Positions 1 to 11,600 of a stretch of DNA of 64,000 nucleotides are shown one piece after another (positions within the stretch are counted from its first letter, which is position 1; every line of letters begins with the position of its first letter). Source of the stretch: Onthophagus taurus (lineage: Eukaryota > Arthropoda > Insecta > Coleoptera > Scarabaeidae). Under the pieces are notes generated by a model that worked only from the letters and a program-made list of their open reading frames with translations, was not told the DNA's origin and did not search any database. Location of the stretch: contig NC_091967.1 of the NCBI RefSeq assembly GCF_036711975.1, positions 7,254,001-7,318,000 on the forward strand, read 5' to 3'. Position numbers and translations under genes: made by a program.

Positions 1-372
1 GTTTTCAATACGAGTTCAACTATGTAGCACTTAAGATTAGGTATAATGAAAAAAGTATCTTTTTCTTGGGTATAGAGAGAACTCTATACTATGTATGAAA
101 GTTTTGGCAATAGAGTTTGTTTCCAAGTAATTTGAGCCATTTAGAAACTAATCATCTTTTTTGCCAGGAAGTTAATGAATATGTTATCATGTAAGTACCT
201 TTGAATTGCGACAAAAAAACTATTTTCCTTAATCCCTAACGCACAACGGAGAGCGCCCCCAACTTTAATTCGTGTTTATTTAAGATGCTAATCAACATTA
301 ATGATCTGTTTTATGTCATAGAGTTAATTTATGACCCATATCTTTTATTATCTTTAACGAAAATATCACCTT
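1..372. other. No gene recognised
   Basis: This AT-rich stretch has no open frame or splice structure that I can link to a known family. It directly precedes the LINE reverse-transcriptase relic that starts near 373, and may belong to the same decayed element, but I see no motif that shows this. Confidence 0.4.
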
Positions 373-700
373 GTGAGTTCCCAAGAAATCATTAACATGG
401 CCATGGCACACCATATCAGCACTGGTGTACTACAAAGAGATGCGTTTTCTGCCATACTATTCGACCTAGTAGTAGAAGCATCACTAAGAAACGGCACCAG
501 TACAGGTTACATAAGTATTAAAAGCACACATACACTCGTATGCATACTAGAATAGAGTGGCTAGGACATATATTATGATGTGTATTGTGCGTACTGACTA
601 AATCAACGGGTAGGAGAATGAGACTTACAAAGAGAGGGAGTTATCAGGAAACAACGGATTGGCAAAAATTAACTGAGCATACCAAAACCTACAATAGGTT
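373..700 (+). pseudogene. Relic of a LINE reverse transcriptase
   Basis: The short frame contains GVLQRDAFSAILFDLVVEAS, which resembles the fingers/palm segment of non-LTR reverse transcriptases (usual form G-x-x-Q-G-D-x-x-S-x-x-L-F-x-L-x-x-E). A second piece about 70 bases downstream reads RIEWLGHIL, the RxxWLGH motif seen in the C-terminal part of such polyproteins. The catalytic YxDD box and everything between are missing. Stops break the frame at about 553 and again afterwards. It is a deleted, inactive fragment of a retrotransposon of the CR1/RTE-like kind; the clade is uncertain. Confidence 0.45.
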
Positions 701-2959
701 TTAGCACCAATAAAAGAATAAAGAAAATTCTTGTAAAGTGAAAAAATGGTGCTACATCGATTCTAAGACCGGATATCTGTTGCAATTTGATTTATGCACT
801 AGAAAAAAAAAGTTATAGACCAGAAATAGGGTTGAGTGAGTGTATAATACTACGTTTTTTTGTTTACTCTGTACTCTTGTATAATCTGAGAGAAGTATAA
901 TATAATAAAGAAAACACTAAAAATGACAGAGTTTTATTTGTAATTAATAGTTATCTTTCACCAACAAGTGCCGCGATCAAGAAAAGTTAGGAACTACCGA
1001 TTCGCCATAAGGTCTGTTTTCGTACATCGAATAATCTCTCTTCATAATCGTTATTCCCCAGCCGTAATGCGGAAACGTGCAATCGAGGACGAATCGTCCG
1101 GATTGGACAAAGGAAGTTCTGCATTTACGACTCAACTTCATAAATACCGCTTATACGTATGGGAGAACGTGGTAAAAAATAAAAATAATGTCGTTATTAA
1201 TCAATACGAGGATCGTCTTTTTAGCTCTTTCAATATTAAATCAAAAATGAATTTTTTATTCGAGATCAATTTCGATTCAAGTACTCGGATCGTATATTTG
1301 AAGTACTGAAATCGGTTATGGTTGAAGTAATGTAAAGTCGACGTTTTCTCCTTGCTTGGTCGCCCGGGTAGTAGCAAGCACACACAAAGAGATTCGCTCA
1401 TGGAAGGTCGCGAGGTAGTGGAGAGGAAGCAAGTGGGCAAGCAGGCAACGAGAGGAGTAAAGAGACCGAGAGGAACAACGAAGAAGAAGAAGACAAGGAA
1501 GAAGAGGGCAGAGACGGAGGGCTACGAGTACGAACGGGTACGTTGAATTGAAATTTATATATTGAAGTCGATCCCCACGCGGCCTTGACAACGAGACGTT
1601 CCACAAATAAAAACTCTGATTGTATCTATCCCCCTCAAGGTTTCTGGTTGAGCGATACGGACAGGGGCGGCTTCGATATATAATTGTAGCTACAAGAGTT
1701 CCAAAAAAATCCAACATGTAATTTTAACGATACATTTAATTTTTGTTTAGGGTTAAAATAAAACTAAAATTAATTATAAACATCATCGTATAATTGATGA
1801 TTTTTTAGAGTATATTATAATGTGTGCTAAAGCCGGTACTGATTTCATAGTAACTTGGGGTTGCGCACTGGTGATGCCATCGTCGTTTCAGTGCTGCCGT
1901 CTTCGCCTCCGCTAACGACCACGTTGACAAACGCCATAGGATAGACACAGAAGCTACGTCACCGTATGCAGATCAGGGCGGCGCTCTGTGACGACAACGG
2001 CTCTTCGTAATTATTTCGAGCATTTGTTTTCTCCCCCTTCCGCTCATCTCGACGTTTTTCCTTTTGTTTCCGTCTCGCATTTGGAGGACATTAAACCGTC
2101 CCACGGAAAGGGTTCATCCTCACACCCACATCCGACTCACTAAATTCACCGAATAAATCCTAATCCCACAAAAACGTCCGATTAAAGAGACCTGAATAAT
2201 TCAACTTTAAAAGCGTTCACTTTTTTCACTTCGTTTTTATTCCGTTTGAAGATAATTAAAGGAAGAGTTCCAATATTTGTTCCCCCGGGGCTTCGGGGAC
2301 TATCGATTGCCCGGGCTTGAGCCAATAAAATTGAAATTAATGAGTAATGAAAGCAACCGTCTCTGTCGGCGGTTGCCTGTTGTTCCCTTGTTCTGTTTAA
2401 TTAAAGGTCGCAGCGTGAGGTGTATTGGACAAAGTGGACTCTCATTGGTCAAAAAGTCTAATATTGTTATTCGATTACACGGAACCATGAAGGCAGAGAA
2501 ACACTAATAAATTTCAAATTAATCCCAACAATCATTTCAAATAGTAATATTACGTTCTAGTTAACTAACTAATTAAAGTTAACTAATTAGTTATAAAATA
2601 CTTCACTCTCTGTAAACTTTTTGCAAAATCTAGGTCTATAAAACCTTCTGCTAAATTTAATGAGTACTTAATTCTGATGGTTTTGATCTCGGGTATTCAA
2701 AAATGGCGAAATTGTGCAAGCTCGAGTCTCACTCGGGATAAATTTTTCGTTATTATTTTCACTGATGTAATATTTCTAAATATTTCCAACGTCTTTTTAT
2801 TGAGAATGGTATCGTATATAAACTCGACGATGTAATGTATTGATCTTCAAACGTATTGATTACAAGTAAAGCAGAACTTAATTCGTAAAATTAGTTGATT
2901 ACAGAAAATTTTGAAAAGAGACAAATTTGAAAACTCTCCAAACGCCAAAACGGCCACCT
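701..2959. other. Intergenic; GC-richer islands without a recognised gene
   Basis: Open frames at 968-1309 and around 1316-1717 carry no recognisable domain, and several begin with non-ATG codons. A CpG-containing island at about 1850-2110 and a short GC-rich palindromic stretch near 2280-2320 (cccccggggcttcggggac) stand out from the AT-rich background. They could be a promoter or a decayed element. No family assignment is possible by eye. Confidence 0.35.
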
Positions 2960-3571
2960 TTTACTTAGCTACACCATTGAACAGGATTTTTAAATCTGCA
3001 TCCAACCGTTAAAGCGGCATAACTGCAAATCGCCACAATATTGGTTTAAAGTTTGCGCAAATACCTATTTCATTAAGACGTGATGATTTTACGTTTCCTG
3101 GGAAATCAAGTAAATGTCATTTATGCCGTTTTGGCTTGGCTGCGTCAATATTTGTTGAAGTAAGCCAAGTCAGATATATTTGCTACCATAGAACAGTCAA
3201 ATCAACCGTCAATTTCTTCTTTGGTAATATCAACCCCAATATCTTCACTTCCTAATAATCCTCAAATTCCCGGGTTGGGGCATAGGACCTCGACAAATAC
3301 ACTACATCGTGTTCGGTTTTGAGCTATCTATTTCACTTTCAGCCATGATCTTCCTGTTGCCTTTATCTTTTTCATAATGGATCTCCACCACGTTATCCTG
3401 GGCCTTCCCCTCCCCCTTGTGCCTTGTAAGTTTCATTTCCTCTGACGAATTTCTTGACTGACTTGGATTTGCTTTGAAAGGTTCACTCAGCATGAACCAG
3501 CATATTGTGGCATTATCAGAGCAATCTCAGCTTTTCTAGTAGTTCTTGTCAGTTTTTTAGCCCCTGAACTG
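2960..3571 (-). repeat. LINE 3'-end fragment, tandem copy 1
   Basis: On the minus strand this stretch encodes the C-terminal tail typical of arthropod non-LTR reverse transcriptases: a R-x-T-W-R-R-S-I-M-K-like block, then ATGRSWLKVK, a stop, IAQNRTR, and an F-V-E-x-L-C-P-N-P-G-I end. The pattern 'GRPRxTWRR…WxxxxxLAQDRxRWRxFVxALC' is known from mobile-element endonuclease/reverse transcriptases. The stop after WLKVK shows it is dead. It is followed directly by a second near-identical copy in the same orientation. Confidence 0.65.
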
Positions 3572-4166
3572 TTTACTTAGCTACACCATTGAACAGGATT
3601 TTTAAATCTGCATCCAACCGTTAAAGCGGCATAACTGCAAATCGCCACAATATTGGTTTAAAGTTTGCCCAAATACCTATTTCATTAAGACGTGATGATT
3701 TTACGTTTCCTGGGAAATCAAGTAAATGTCGTTTATGCCGTTTTGGCTTGGCAGCGTCAATATTTGTTGAAGTAAGCCAAGTCAGAAATATTTGCTACCA
3801 TAGAACAGTCAAATCAACCGTCAATTTCTTCTTTGGTAATATCAACCTCAATATCCTCAAATTCCCGGGTTGGGGCATAGGACCTCGACAAATACACTAC
3901 ATCGTGTTCGGTTTTGAGCTATCTATTTCACTTTCAGCCATGATCTTCCTGTTGCCTTTATCTCTTTCATAATGGATCTCCGCCACGTTATCCTAGGCTT
4001 TCCTCTCCCTCTTCTGCCTTGTAAGTTTTATTTCCTCTGACGAATTTCGTGACTGACTTGGATTTGCTTTGAAAGGTTCACTCAGCATGAACCAGAATAT
4101 TGTGGCATTATCAGAGCAATCTCAGCTTTTCTAGTAATTCTTGTCAGTTTTTTAGCCCCTGAACTG
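3572..4166 (-). repeat. LINE 3'-end fragment, tandem copy 2
   Basis: This is a near-identical direct repeat of 2960-3571, head to tail with no spacer. Both copies start with tttacttagctacaccattg and end with tttagcccctgaactg. Copy 2 lacks about 18 bases that copy 1 has near 3240 and carries scattered substitutions. The same stop codon interrupts the reverse-transcriptase tail in both copies. The duplication therefore happened after the element had died, which points to unequal exchange or replication slippage rather than two insertions. Confidence 0.7.
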
Positions 4167-5185
4167 CGCTAAAAGGTTGAACCTTCCCCAGTCGGAACGT
4201 TTCTATTTGTAATTCCACGTGTTAGTGTAATTTTTTTAATTATGGCATGTGGTACACAAGTTATAAGTCCAAGGGAAATGCCACATCTCCTACAATTACA
4301 TATAAAGCTTCAGTGTTCCAGTATTTGACATAACAGCATTTTGTACTGTCACTATTCCTTATGTGCTACTTGAGTGGACTAACAATTAAGGGCGAAAACC
4401 ATGAGTATTCAGAGCTTCTTTTCACAACTTGGCCATTCAAAGAGACAACTTTATCATCGAGTCTAAAACTGATTTTTCTCATGGTTTATTATTTATCGTG
4501 AGATATCATGATGTGCTTCAATCAAAAGATACTACAGGTATGTTTAATAATAAGAAATTTGGTGGTATTAAAATTTTGCGAATGCTAAAAGGCTAAAACG
4601 AGAATCTTTCGATGGCGAAAGATTCTGTTGTGAAATTCAGCACACGTGCGAAGAATACGATTTTTTCGGCGTGCGTTTTATGAAAGGGACCGGCTCCTCG
4701 ACTCGACATATACCGAATTTCTCCGCGACGATCGACAATAACAGGGCATTGTGAGCCACTCCTCGGCAACAATCTCTCCCCGTACCCTACCTACCTCTAC
4801 CTTCAATCGTATGCAAATAGGACCCGATTCTTATTGGACGAAATTTGCATATTAAATGCCCGCCGTACGCGTCGCCCGGTACCTGTATTCATGTCAAGGA
4901 ATTTGCTCTTTATTCGTTACCAATTCTGCGCCAGCCCCTCAATCGTTGATTAATTATTCTCTCACTTATATCTCTCATTTAATACTGAACCACATTTACT
5001 TTTATAGCTCCATAATTGGCTCGTACAATGTATTTACTATAATTACTTTTAATTACAAGGGTTTCGTTTCGAATTAGAAGGGTTTCTTTAAGAAGTTACA
5101 ACGTATTAAAGTTGACTCTTAATGAACTAAACGTTAAAAATAATAACATACTTCCAAACACTATTTGTGGGAGTCTAGTTTTTCT
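4167..5185. other. Intergenic with a GC-richer island near 4600-4900
   Basis: No coding exon is recognised. The 4600-4900 segment is richer in CpG and contains two octamer-like sites in opposite orientation with a CCAAT-type site between them (listed separately). The open frame at 4856-5077 starts in this island but shows no recognisable domain. Confidence 0.35.
4811..4850. promoter_or_regulatory. Inverted pair of octamer motifs around a CCAAT-type box
   Basis: ATGCAAAT at 4811-4818 and its reverse complement ATTTGCAT at 4843-4850 face each other, with ATTGG (reverse CCAAT) between them near 4833. Octamers are bound by POU-homeodomain factors, so the arrangement could be a promoter or enhancer. 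No gene start is assigned here, so the role is inference. Confidence 0.3.
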
Positions 5186-5280
5186 TGTTGTTCAGTGGTG
5201 GATTGTTGTATATGTTTATTGAACTAAAAGGAGAACTAACACTAGACCTAGAACTAGAAACATTCGGGTTTAGCCGTCAT
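5186..5280. repeat. Dispersed palindromic repeat family, copy 1 (half unit)
   Basis: This copy contains the family core: a run of gaactaacactagacctaga followed by aactagaaacattcgggttt and agccgtc. It carries only one arm; other copies have both arms as an inverted repeat. The upstream tgtatatgtttattgaacta segment is also shared with other copies. Confidence 0.65.
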
Positions 5281-6965
5281 TATAAACCTTATTAAGTCTC
5301 AAACTAACATTACAAAGCACGAATGGAATAATGATTCATGACGTCACAAATGGGCCGTTGAGCTGTGTATTTGTTGCTTTGATGTAGCAGACCTCTTCGA
5401 TTCTACCGTTTTAGATTTCTTACAATACCTATCGATTGTTTTACCATTGATTCTACCAATATTAGACTGTTATAGGTAGGCAAAGCTACAAAGTGTATAA
5501 AAAAAGATAATGTATTTATACAAAATAGAGATTCATCGAATTTTGTATTTATTTATCCTTTTGGTAGGAAACAATGAATAGGATAAAACATTTTGCAACG
5601 TTACCACATTACAAAGTGACTACAGAATCGAATATTCCGTAATCCTCTCAATAATAATAATATTAGCCAGTGAATGATGTATAACATCTAATAATCCGGA
5701 TCGTGAATTATATAAGGATATAAAATGAACGTGAAATATTAATCCGAAAATCGATACGATATCCATGCAAAATAGCCCGAGGAAAAAGGTACAAAACATG
5801 GTACACAAACATGGTATCGTAATTGCGGATTTATATCGGCTTAAAAAGAATCTTTGAACATTAATAAATATAAAAGTTATTCCATCCCAAACTAACTTAA
5901 TAATTCGAGTATATCCTCAATAATATCGAGTATACCCCTAATTTAATTCAAAATTGTTCTAAGCAAACATATATTATAAATCTTGAAGTCGTATATTTTG
6001 TGCTTCAAATCGAGACAAAACAAAGTGGATTATCATTTGAGCTCATTCAGAAATTATCGCAATTCTCACCCCTCGCTATTATGTTTGCCGATCGTCGCTC
6101 CCTTGCAAAAACTCGAAATACCATCGGACCCCACACCCCTTCGTTGTTTACGTAACGGGATAACTTGTTTTCATCGTGCGAATTCTCCACTCTCAATAAA
6201 TCCTTCAATGTATCCCCCGAAAATGTTTACATACGAGCTCACGCGTTCATCCTCAAATGGTAATGGTAATTAAACCATCACCATTGATTTCTAAAAGCAT
6301 ATCTCTTATTATTGTGGTGTTAATCTTAGCATTGGAGTAACTATTTTGGAAACATTTTTAATGTATTCTTTATCGATTCCTCCTTATGTTAGACCTAAAA
6401 AGGCAACCGTTTGTATAACAGGAAAATGTATGGATTTTAGTACTGTAATAAATTCTTCAAATAAAACCTCGGTTTGTCAATAGTTGACACTCCTTTTTAT
6501 TCATTGTAACGTCGCGCCATCTATGTTTCAAAAGATTATAAGTATAACATTTTTATTATACACCACCTCAAATTTATAATTAAATCATTATATAATATTA
6601 ATTAATATGATTATTATTATAAAATATAAATTAACTCAAATCAAGTTATAAAATAGAGATGTAAATACAGTAATCTTAAACCGGTTCATCAACCTACCCA
6701 TAGATGGACCCCTCTTTCAACTGTCAACCTTTTTAGTACTCTTAAAAATAGAATCCTGTAACCGTACCAATGAAATTTAATCAATATATTTAGGTCAGTC
6801 AGAATTAATACTTATAAATAAGCGAATTATACGTGAGTGTGTGGCGTAAATATCTCTCCAACGAGTGAGTTAGTGAGTGCAGTTCGAATTTTATGCGGGA
6901 CACCACAAGAACTGCCTGTAGGATGACGAATCGTAAAAGCCCTGAATTTTAGTTGTTGTGTTATC
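5281..6965. other. Intergenic; no gene recognised
   Basis: The stretch is AT-rich and its ORFs are short without recognisable domains. The last ~130 bases before 6966 would be the 5' leader of the coding exon that begins there. I see no TATA box I would trust. Confidence 0.35.
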
Positions 6966-7294
6966 ATGTCTGTGGTTAACAAAGATCGCCCGGATGTAAT
7001 CGACATCTTGGATGAGTGCGTTATCGTCGAAGAATCCCTCTCCGGGTCGGATGTTAACGAGAATGGAATTGAAACGGTGGAAATTGTGGAAAATAATGAT
7101 ATGCCATCGAACGTAACGATCGAGCCGCGAGATGGCGCTGACGAAGAAATCGCAGCGGGAGGTTTTAAAGAACCTACTCGAAGCGAAGAGGAAATCCCTC
7201 TTCGGAAATTTTCCTTGGAAATTATTAATAAGCGAAGGAAGAAATCAAGGGGAAGCATACTCGCATTTGCTCTTATTAAAAAAAGTATTAAATG
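6966..7294 (+). CDS. Acidic N-terminal coding exon; possible alternative first exon of the THAP-MYND gene
   Basis: The frame starts with ATG and runs 109 codons, then meets a consensus donor (ATG|GTAAGT) at 7294/7295 in phase 2. The product begins MSVVNKDRPDVIDILDE, is rich in Asp/Glu for 80 residues, then turns basic (NKRRKKSRG). No domain is recognised. The THAP exon at 8695-9080 also ends in phase 2, so both could join the same acceptor at 11369/11370 in frame (TG+T here, GA+T from the THAP exon). It may thus be an alternative 5' exon giving a THAP-less isoform, or the start of a separate gene whose other exons I cannot see. The upstream acidic region offers no clue to function. Confidence 0.45.
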
Positions 7295-8430
7295 GTAAGT
7301 AATGTAAACGCCGGTAATGTAGGAAACTTTATATGTAAATATTTGCTTAACGAAGGAATATAAACAAAAGCATCGCGCGGTATGTGTTTGTTTTTGTTCT
7401 TTAAAAACATGCGCACATGGTATCAACATTAATTGTTTCATATACAATAACATTTCGTAATTTTTTATTGACGTTAGGCGTGGTTTTAGTACATTTGGAG
7501 TGGAGTATGTCTTTCTGGCGGCTAGCCAAGTCTCTTTTTTAGCTGGAAGGAGTTCAAGGTTTTGAACCGTCTGAGTCAATATCATTGTGTTCGTTTATGG
7601 TCGTATGAGTCTTTTTCCCCACTTATCGCAACTACACAATAACCTTCTTATAACTTTATTTTATTATTACAAAATAAAACAAATAATTCAATTACAAGAC
7701 TTATTTTTAGATATACCGAAAACGTTAAATATCTTGCGGAAATGGGGTGAGAACGTGATACGATGTAGACGTTGATTATTAAGCGGTTTGCCCATCCCTA
7801 GTAACAACTACCAATGGGAAGGGGCGGGCATCCGAGATAACGTCCCGTAACGAGGGCTGCTGACTCATAAGTCCCGCAGTCTGGGGCCACATCCCCGATC
7901 AATAACTGGGACCATACCACGTGATCCACACCCTAAGCAATTGCTCCTCTGGAGGGCCGTCCGCCGATCCAACCCCTCATGGACCCCTCACGTTCATCCT
8001 CTAATTGCGAAGCGTGGGAGGGCGTAACTCCTGAGGGTTTATTGTCGATGATGACGAGGGTGACTCTTTTTTTCGTATTGGAGGGGATGATTTTAATATA
8101 ATAATCAAAGAAGATAATTTTAACACTAGGTATTAGTGTGGAATCTCTTCCAAGAAGTCATGGAGATACATGTGTCTCCATGAGATTAATTACAAGCGCG
8201 ACGGCACTTCACATACAAATTATACATGTACCAAAGTGTTGCCTGCTTAAGACTTATTTTGATAGTTAATTATTGATGTTTTTAACATTTATTGATAGCC
8301 TTTTAAATTTGTATGGAGTGTATTGTAAATAATAAAGTATTATTAATGGAATAGTATTTGTAGTTTGTTAATTAAAGAAAGAGAAAGTGGATTTTGGTTA
8401 AAAGGGGGATCGATCTGGACGTCGGAGGAA
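7295..8430. other. Non-coding stretch with a GC-richer block
   Basis: Bases 7780-8060 are clearly GC-richer than the surroundings and read like the 5' end of a non-LTR retrotransposon or another repeat, but I cannot place it in a family. The rest is AT-rich and holds no supported exon. Confidence 0.3.
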
Positions 8431-8694
8431 ACGTTCATGACGTCACCGGTGCTCAGTAGATCGTTTTGGTGGGGCGGACCGTCGCTCGGAACGCGAGGTC
8501 GCAACGTCGCACTCGCTCTTGCAACGTACAGAGCGGCGCGCGCGTCCTCCTAGACCGGAAGTGGTTCCTCGTCGGTGTATTTAAAGAAGAGAGTGTATAT
8601 AGCCGTACCACGGCGTCTATATTTAGTACGAAGGGAAGCCTTCGGGAGGAGAACCTGGTTATCGACCCAAATATGCTAGTACAGTGTTGAGAAG
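8431..8694 (+). promoter_or_regulatory. Putative promoter of the THAP-MYND gene
   Basis: The region just upstream of the THAP start codon is CpG-rich against an AT-rich background. It holds a perfect CRE (TGACGTCA, 8438-8445) and an ETS/GABP-type site (ACCGGAAGTG, about 8553-8562). Both are common in housekeeping promoters. The transcription start is not determined. Confidence 0.4.
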
Positions 8695-11600
8695 ATGCCC
8701 CAGTGTGCCGTAGTTAGTTGTAGCAACACGCACCGGAAGACGAAAGGTGGTTCGGTGCGGTACCATAGGTTCCCTGGGGACGTCGGGACGCGTGCGCGCT
8801 GGGTGAGAGCCTGCGGGAGGCACGTGCAGAACTGCGCCACCGCACGTATCTGTAGTAGACACTTTAGCGAAAATAGCTACGAAAGGGACGTACAACACGA
8901 ACTACTTGGATTGCCCGCGAGGTGCCGTCTTCGGAGAGGCGCCGTTCCCGATATAAATCTTCCCCAAGAAGTCCTTCAAGAGGATGATCACCAAGATAGT
9001 GCAATCGCCGTTCTTTTAGCGGTTGGCTTAGTACCCACTGGAAAAGTGGTAGAAAAGAAGAACGGGGGATTACCATTGGAGTAAGTTATTAAGTGATTGT
9101 AACAATTTGTTTTGTTTCGCTATCGAGCACACTTTCGATTCATCCTCGTTTCGTTTCCCCACCGCCTCGACGACAACGACAACTTTGGATCTCTGACCTA
9201 CTTCTCGACGATTTCGCGTCCCGTATCAGTCTTCAAATTCTCTGTCGCAATCTCTACACGTTCGGGTAGCCCTACGTTTTCATTTTGAAGGTCAGTTTCG
9301 ATTTCGTTTCTACGGTGTGTTCCATCCACGGTATCAGTATTACGCCTCTCCTCCGGTAGAATGTAGGACGTGTAAACATTGTGACTGGCCGAAAATAGCT
9401 TCAAGTACGGAGGTAGAAGCGTACTTTGCGCCGGTTTCCCGTCGTTGAAGTCCAACGCGCGTTCTCCGAAATCTGTGTCACGCACGCTGGCACGAAGGCC
9501 GTACCCTTATCATGGTGTATCGTTGCAATCACCTTGAGTGAGTATTTATTGCTTAATAGCTTGTTTGGCTTTGTGATCGCAAGACGCCACAGCGTATCAT
9601 GTAAGTCTACTTACAAACACCTTTTAATTATTAATTACGACTATATTAATTTAAATTTTATTATAACCTCGTTGCTCAAATTTATTGAACCATAAAGGTT
9701 TCTTAATTGTTAATATGTCGGAGTTGGGTTTCGCTGAACTCCTATAATCGTAAACGGTTTCTGTTCATCGCTTAAAGTAAACAAACTTATTTTCAAGTTA
9801 ACTGATAGTCATACCGAGAAAACAGTCGATTCCGAGACCTTGATGTCACCTACCTACGTATGAGCTTCATCAATGTGATCTATTTTTTTGCAGTTGCTCG
9901 TCTTGATACAAAGTTCAGCCAACTAATCGATCGTATTTTCTAATCTTTAATCCGGAACTATATTAATAAGGGGAAAGGAGTGTCCGTTATAGCCAAAACT
10001 CTGTTATTTAAAAAAAAATTATGTGCACTTTAAACAAATGTTTGAATGAATAATTTTAATGCACGCAAATTCCACAACGTTGCGTTCTTTATTAGTTAGT
10101 TCAATAAAAATATACAATAATCTAGCGCTAAATCTAGATTTAGTGTTACTTCTAGTTTTATTTCAATGAAAAATTTAACGATAAATAACAACTAAAACAC
10201 CCTAATACTAGACCTAGTAGTAGAAACATTCTGGTTTAGCCGCGCGTCTCTTAAGATGGCTCAACAAGACACGAATCGCTCAAGCCATCCTGCATCTGGA
10301 CCACGAGGAAGACAACTTTTCATCGAAAATTATCATGAGCGATGAGGCCCATTTCCATCTCAATGGATATGTGAATAAGCAAAATTCTCTCTTCTGGGGT
10401 ACCGAAAATCCACGTATAACACACGAAGAGCCACTACACCCGCTGAAAGTTAATGCTGGAGGCATCATCGGGCCTTATTTTTTCGAAAACGCCGCGGGCC
10501 AAACGACTACTGTGGACGGCAAGCGTTACACAGCCATGCTCAACGACTTTCTCCTTCCTCAATTGGATGAATTGGGACTAGAGAATATGTGGTTCTAACA
10601 GGATGTAGCAACGACGCATACTGCACGAGCCACAACCGAAATTGCATTTCCGCGTCGCTTTATCTCTCGTTTTGACGATTTGCACCAGCCGACAAGGTGG
10701 TCCGATTTAACCGTTCCAGAGTTCTTCTTTGTGGGGTTTTTCGAAGTTATGAGTCTAAGTTAACAAACTTCAGACTGTTGAAGCTCTTAAACAGAATATC
10801 CGTCAAGAATGGGAGAACTTATCGCCGAAAGTTCTGTCGAGAGTGATGGAATATGTTATAAATCGGGTCAGTATGGTCATCAATTCTGGCGGCGACCACT
10901 TGGTTCATATCATTTTCTCAACTTAATGAAAAAAAAATTAAGACATCAAATAAATTATGTTTATCCAAAAGTAGAATCAAAGAACAACTTTTGTGCCACC
11001 TTGTATAACAATCTAGCGCTGAATATGTATTAAAACTAGAACTATCACTAACACTAGAGCCTACACTAGATCTAGAACAAGAATCATTCTAAAGACGGAT
11101 AAACCCAAATGTTTCTAGTTCTAGATGTAGTGTTAGTTCTAGTTTTGCACTATCACTAGAACTAACACAAGACCTAGAACTAGAATCATTCGGGTTTAGC
11201 CGTCTTGAGAGACGTGCGAATAACAACTAAAACTAGAAGTACCGTCCTTGTTTTATATATCGTATAGACAACTCGGAGAATACACCGAATTTATCTATGA
11301 ACATGGAATATAGCAACTTTTTAATAACTTTTAATTTTATTAACTCGATATTTCTTTTCATTATTTCAGTTTAAATAAAATGCATGTTATGGAAGATGTT
11401 CACGAAGGTTGCAATACGCAACAACCATCCTCGCCTGGTCACGCGGATCAAAGACAAGATATGATAAACGATATGTGCAAAAAAGAACTCGAAGAAAATC
11501 CACCCGAATCTGAAAACTTAAACATAACAGAAATTAAAAGAGAAGATATTCCAAACGAAATCAAAATGGAGATAGTCGATAATCACACGCCGCCGAATGA

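Noticed and set aside
968-1309. 113-codon open frame on the plus strand
   Set aside because: It begins with GTG, has no recognisable domain and no splice or promoter context; likely chance.
2675-2745. tRNA/SINE-like words (gcaagctcgagtctcactcggg)
   Set aside because: No A box or tRNA fold is convincing and there is no second copy in the window.
6827-7585. 252-codon open frame on the minus strand
   Set aside because: It is antisense to the better supported exon 6966-7294 and mixes low-complexity and unrelated segments; no domain is visible.
7780-8060. GC-rich block taken for a retrotransposon 5' end
   Set aside because: The composition fits, but no coding motif or repeated copy in this window supports it.
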